Origin: Chitinophaga agri
GTDB taxonomy: Bacteria > Bacteroidota > Bacteroidia > Chitinophagales > Chitinophagaceae
Length of the DNA: 5,000 bases
Direction of reading: 5' to 3'
NCBI RefSeq assembly: GCF_010093065.1
Contig: NZ_CP048113.1
Coordinates: forward strand, 5,637,501 to 5,642,500
Shown here: in pieces, positions 1-5,000 of the stretch
How positions within the stretch are numbered: the first letter of the stretch is position 1
Layout of the letters: every line of letters starts with the position of its first letter
Notes under the pieces: model-generated
Databases searched by the model: none
Seen by the model: only the letters and a program-made list of their open reading frames with translations
Told to the model about the DNA's origin: nothing
Made by a program: the position numbers and the translations under genes

Positions 1-1936
<1,936 letters not shown>

Positions 1937-2047
1937 ATTTTTTGTGATAAACTATTACAATTTCCCAATATGTTACCTTATTGGTCTTAAGTCAGAGTAA
2001 TCGCTGTAAAGTGTCTGACTGTGAGACATAGATCATATTCAAGATCT
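1937..2047 (+). other. 23S-5S internal transcribed spacer
   Basis: Short AT-rich spacer of about 110 nt between the mature 23S and 5S ends. It contains no tRNA. It holds the 3' arm of the 23S processing stem (1952-1973), a 7-bp hairpin AGTCAGA/TCTGACT (1990-1996 with 2014-2020, 17-nt loop), and a weaker 5-bp hairpin AGATC/GATCT (2030-2034 with 2043-2047) directly against the 5S start. That last hairpin could help mark the 5' cut of 5S. The hairpins were read by eye; their roles are inferred. Confidence 0.85.
1952..1973 (+). promoter_or_regulatory. 3' arm of 23S precursor processing stem
   Basis: CTATTACAA followed directly by TTTCCCAATATGT is the exact reverse complement of two blocks in the leader of the next 23S gene (2707-2715 and 2689-2701). 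Within one unit this would give 22 perfect base pairs interrupted only by a 5-nt bulge (2702-2706) on the 5' side. Such stems that bring together the two ends of 23S are the known RNase III substrates in bacterial rRNA maturation. The 5' flank of copy 1 lies outside the window, so pairing within its own unit assumes that the two units share the same leader. Confidence 0.85.
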
Positions 2048-2158
<111 letters not shown>

Positions 2159-2174
2159 TTTATTTTAAAGAAGT

Positions 2175-2204
2175 CCCGGTCTTTACAAGAGACCGGGCTT
2201 TTTT
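2175..2204 (+). terminator. Rho-independent terminator of the 23S-5S unit
   Basis: An 8-bp GC-rich perfect hairpin, CCCGGTCT (2175-2182) with AGACCGGG (2190-2197) and a 7-nt loop TTACAAG, is followed by C and a run of six T (2199-2204). An upstream AAG (2171-2173) can extend the stem against CTT (2198-2200) past one bulged base. Its place 16 nt after the 5S end marks the end of this rRNA transcript and means the next 23S needs its own promoter. Confidence 0.93.
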
Positions 2205-2266
2205 ATCCTCACTACAACCACACCACTGATCCTACCGCCACTTACGGTAAAATAATCTGGTTAATT

Positions 2267-2298
2267 TTTGTTGTACAAGGTTAGAGATTGTATCTTTG
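2267..2298 (+). promoter_or_regulatory. Candidate Bacteroidota promoter P1
   Basis: TTTG (2267-2270), a 20-bp spacer and TATCTTTG (2291-2298) fit the Bacteroidota primary-sigma pattern (-33 TTTG, -7 TAnnTTTG). The start site would be at about 2302-2306, some 435 nt upstream of the 23S gene and about 255 bp upstream of P2. Tandem promoters are common for rRNA units. The AT-rich flank TTAATTTTTG is compatible with strong promotion. Activity is inferred from the motif only. Confidence 0.65.
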
Positions 2299-2329
2299 CA
2301 ATCCGCTTTTAAAAATGATCTTATTTAAC

Positions 2330-2343
2330 CTTAACCGGTTAAG
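2330..2343. promoter_or_regulatory. 14-bp perfect palindrome downstream of P1
   Basis: CTTAACCGGTTAAG is a perfect inverted repeat with no central spacer, centred about 33 bp downstream of the predicted P1 start. With no loop it is a poor RNA hairpin, so a site for a dimeric DNA-binding protein is the more natural reading. No known regulator is recognised from it; it could also be chance. Confidence 0.4.
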
Positions 2344-2377
2344 TTCATTAATAAAGCAATAGGTCTAACAGCTATAA

Positions 2378-2404
2378 AAGATACGGGACGGAGGTCCTTA
2401 TCTT
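2378..2404 (+). other. Hairpin between P1 and P2
   Basis: AAGATA (2378-2383) pairs with TATCTT (2399-2404). Inside this, GGGAC pairs with GTCCT (2385-2389 with 2394-2398, one G-T pair), closing a GGAG loop, with C2384 bulged. That makes 11 pairs in all. It lies in any transcript that starts at P1. No T-run follows (ATTAATATGC), so it is not a classical terminator. It may be a pause or processing hairpin; function unknown. Confidence 0.45.
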
Positions 2405-2490
2405 ATTAATATGCAAAGCATTAGTTCTTTCACACAATATGACATCCTATAAATGATGACAAAAGCTTACTTATAAGCGTATCGTCTTCA

Positions 2491-2524
2491 GGAAAAAAGG
2501 ATGAAAAAATCTTGAAAAAGATTT
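2491..2524 (+). promoter_or_regulatory. A-tract, UP-like segment and inverted repeat upstream of P2
   Basis: Three A-tracts (2493-2498, 2504-2509 and 2515-2519) lie directly upstream of the P2 -33 element, the usual place of an AT-rich UP element that contacts the RNA polymerase alpha subunit at rRNA promoters. The last part is an inverted repeat, AAATCTT (2507-2513), GAAA, AAGATTT (2518-2524), whose right arm overlaps the TTTG of P2. A protein bound there could block or help polymerase. The UP role is inferred from composition and position. Confidence 0.5.
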
Positions 2525-2552
2525 GGTGGAAATGAAAAATTAACTACCTTTG
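2522..2552 (+). promoter_or_regulatory. Main 23S-5S promoter P2, Bacteroidota type
   Basis: TTTG (2522-2525), a 19-bp spacer and TACCTTTG (2545-2552) match the -33/-7 consensus of the Bacteroidota primary sigma factor very well. Transcription would begin at about 2556-2560, in the CCCCA stretch, giving a leader of about 180 nt before the 23S gene. A-tracts lie just upstream. No E. coli-type -35/-10 pair is seen. This promoter directly in front of a 23S gene is the main evidence that the 23S-5S unit is transcribed without a 16S gene. Confidence 0.82.
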
Positions 2553-2608
2553 CAACCCCAACGCAAACAACGCGAAACGGGCGATACAAAAGTTCTTATA
2601 ATAATAAC

Positions 2609-2651
2609 AATATCTGGCGATAAGCGCCACGCAGATCGGATCTGAGATATT
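2609..2651 (+). other. Predicted three-way junction in the rRNA leader
   Basis: A closing helix AATATCT/AGATATT (2609-2615 with 2645-2651, 7 bp) contains two hairpins: GGCG/CGCC (2616-2619 with 2625-2628, loop ATAAG) and CAGAT/ATCTG (2632-2636 with 2640-2644, loop CGG). Both hairpins abut the closing helix with no unpaired base, and only three bases (2629-2631) are free between them. All 16 pairs are Watson-Crick. It lies about 50 nt after the P2 start. The role is unknown; it may act in antitermination, leader folding or ribosome assembly. Confidence 0.6.
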
Positions 2652-2657
2652 AACTAC

Positions 2658-2676
2658 GCGAAGCTTTAAGCTTCGC
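2658..2676 (+). promoter_or_regulatory. boxB-like leader hairpin
   Basis: GCGAAGC (2658-2664) pairs perfectly with GCTTCGC (2670-2676) around a 5-nt loop TTTAA. It ends 4 nt before the boxA-like motif, the same hairpin-then-boxA order seen in rRNA leader antitermination regions of other bacteria. The name boxB-like rests on position and shape, not on a conserved loop sequence. Confidence 0.55.
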
Positions 2677-2680
2677 ACAA

Positions 2681-2691
2681 GTTCTTTGACA
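2681..2691 (+). promoter_or_regulatory. boxA-like antitermination element
   Basis: GTTCTTTGACA differs at two positions from the enterobacterial rRNA boxA (GCTCTTTAACA), which as RNA binds NusB-S10 to protect rRNA transcripts from Rho. It lies 50 nt before the 23S start and runs into the 5' arm of the processing stem, as in many Bacteroidota rRNA leaders, where the same motif precedes 16S and 23S genes. Confidence 0.72.
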
Positions 2692-2715
2692 TATTGGGAA
2701 AATCAATTGTAATAG
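2689..2715 (+). promoter_or_regulatory. 5' arm of 23S precursor processing stem
   Basis: ACATATTGGGAAA (2689-2701) and TTGTAATAG (2707-2715), split by a 5-nt bulge ATCAA, are the exact complement of the segment downstream of the first 23S gene (1961-1973 and 1952-1960). The arm starts inside boxA and ends 25 nt before the predicted mature 5' end. It is a strong candidate for RNase III cutting of the 23S precursor. Confidence 0.85.
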
Positions 2716-2740
2716 TAGAATTACAAAAGCTTTGAAGATA

Positions 2741-5000
<2,260 letters not shown>

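Larger units (their letters stand above)
2205..2740 (+). other. Non-coding promoter and leader region between rRNA units, without 16S or tRNA
   Basis: 536 bp from the end of the 5S terminator to the second 23S gene. No reading frame of useful length exists on either strand; the longest frame after P1 that was followed by eye codes for only 15 residues. There is no tRNA cloverleaf or T-loop (GTTCRANNC) and no 16S-like sequence. The stretch holds two promoters, a palindrome, several hairpins, boxA and one arm of the processing stem, each listed separately. Bases 2205-2266 hold nothing recognisable. Normal Bacteroidota operons carry 16S and usually tRNA-Ile and tRNA-Ala between the promoter and the 23S gene, and all of these are absent here. 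Confidence 0.9.

Noticed and set aside
2315..2362. 15-codon frame starting at ATG after P1, a possible leader peptide
   Set aside because: Very short, no run of regulatory codons, no supporting start signal, and it lies in an rRNA promoter region.
2205..2740. Hidden tRNA, CRISPR repeat or insertion sequence in the gap
   Set aside because: No T-loop or anticodon arm pattern, no regularly spaced repeats and no terminal inverted repeats with a transposase were found; the gap is explained by promoter and leader elements.

Overview
This window is entirely ribosomal DNA and contains no believable protein-coding gene. It holds the 3' two-thirds of a 23S rRNA gene (1-1936), a 5S rRNA gene (2048-2158) with an intrinsic terminator, a 536-bp non-coding promoter and leader region (2205-2740), and the first 2260 nt of a second 23S rRNA gene (2741-5000). 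Everything reads on the + strand. The window therefore spans the junction of two tandem 23S-5S units with a period of 3,686 bp: bases 1-1314 align without gaps to 3687-5000 and differ at only three positions, all transitions.

The organism is most likely a member of Bacteroidota. Both promoters found between the 5S and the second 23S fit the sigma-ABfr pattern of that phylum (TTTG, 19-20 bp, TAnnTTTG) rather than -35/-10 boxes. The rRNA leader also carries the GTTCTTTGACA boxA-like motif familiar from this phylum. The family or genus cannot be told from sight alone.

The unusual point is the layout. Only 582 bp separate the 5S from the next 23S, and that gap contains no 16S rRNA and no tRNA-Ile or tRNA-Ala. 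Instead the second 23S has its own A-tract-rich promoter (P2), a second upstream promoter (P1), a structured leader (three-way junction, boxB-like hairpin, boxA) and one arm of an RNase III-type processing stem. The matching arm lies just downstream of the first 23S. This looks like a complete, independently transcribed 23S-5S unit in a tandem array, with the 16S genes unlinked and elsewhere.

The three differences between the copies are informative. Two of them (568/4254 and 593/4279) fall on opposite strands of one rRNA helix and change a U-A pair into a C-G pair. That is a compensatory change, so both copies appear to be selected for folding and neither looks like a decaying pseudogene. The drug-relevant positions equivalent to E. 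coli A2058, A2059 and A2451 are all A. The position equivalent to A1067, in the thiopeptide/L11 loop, is G in both copies.
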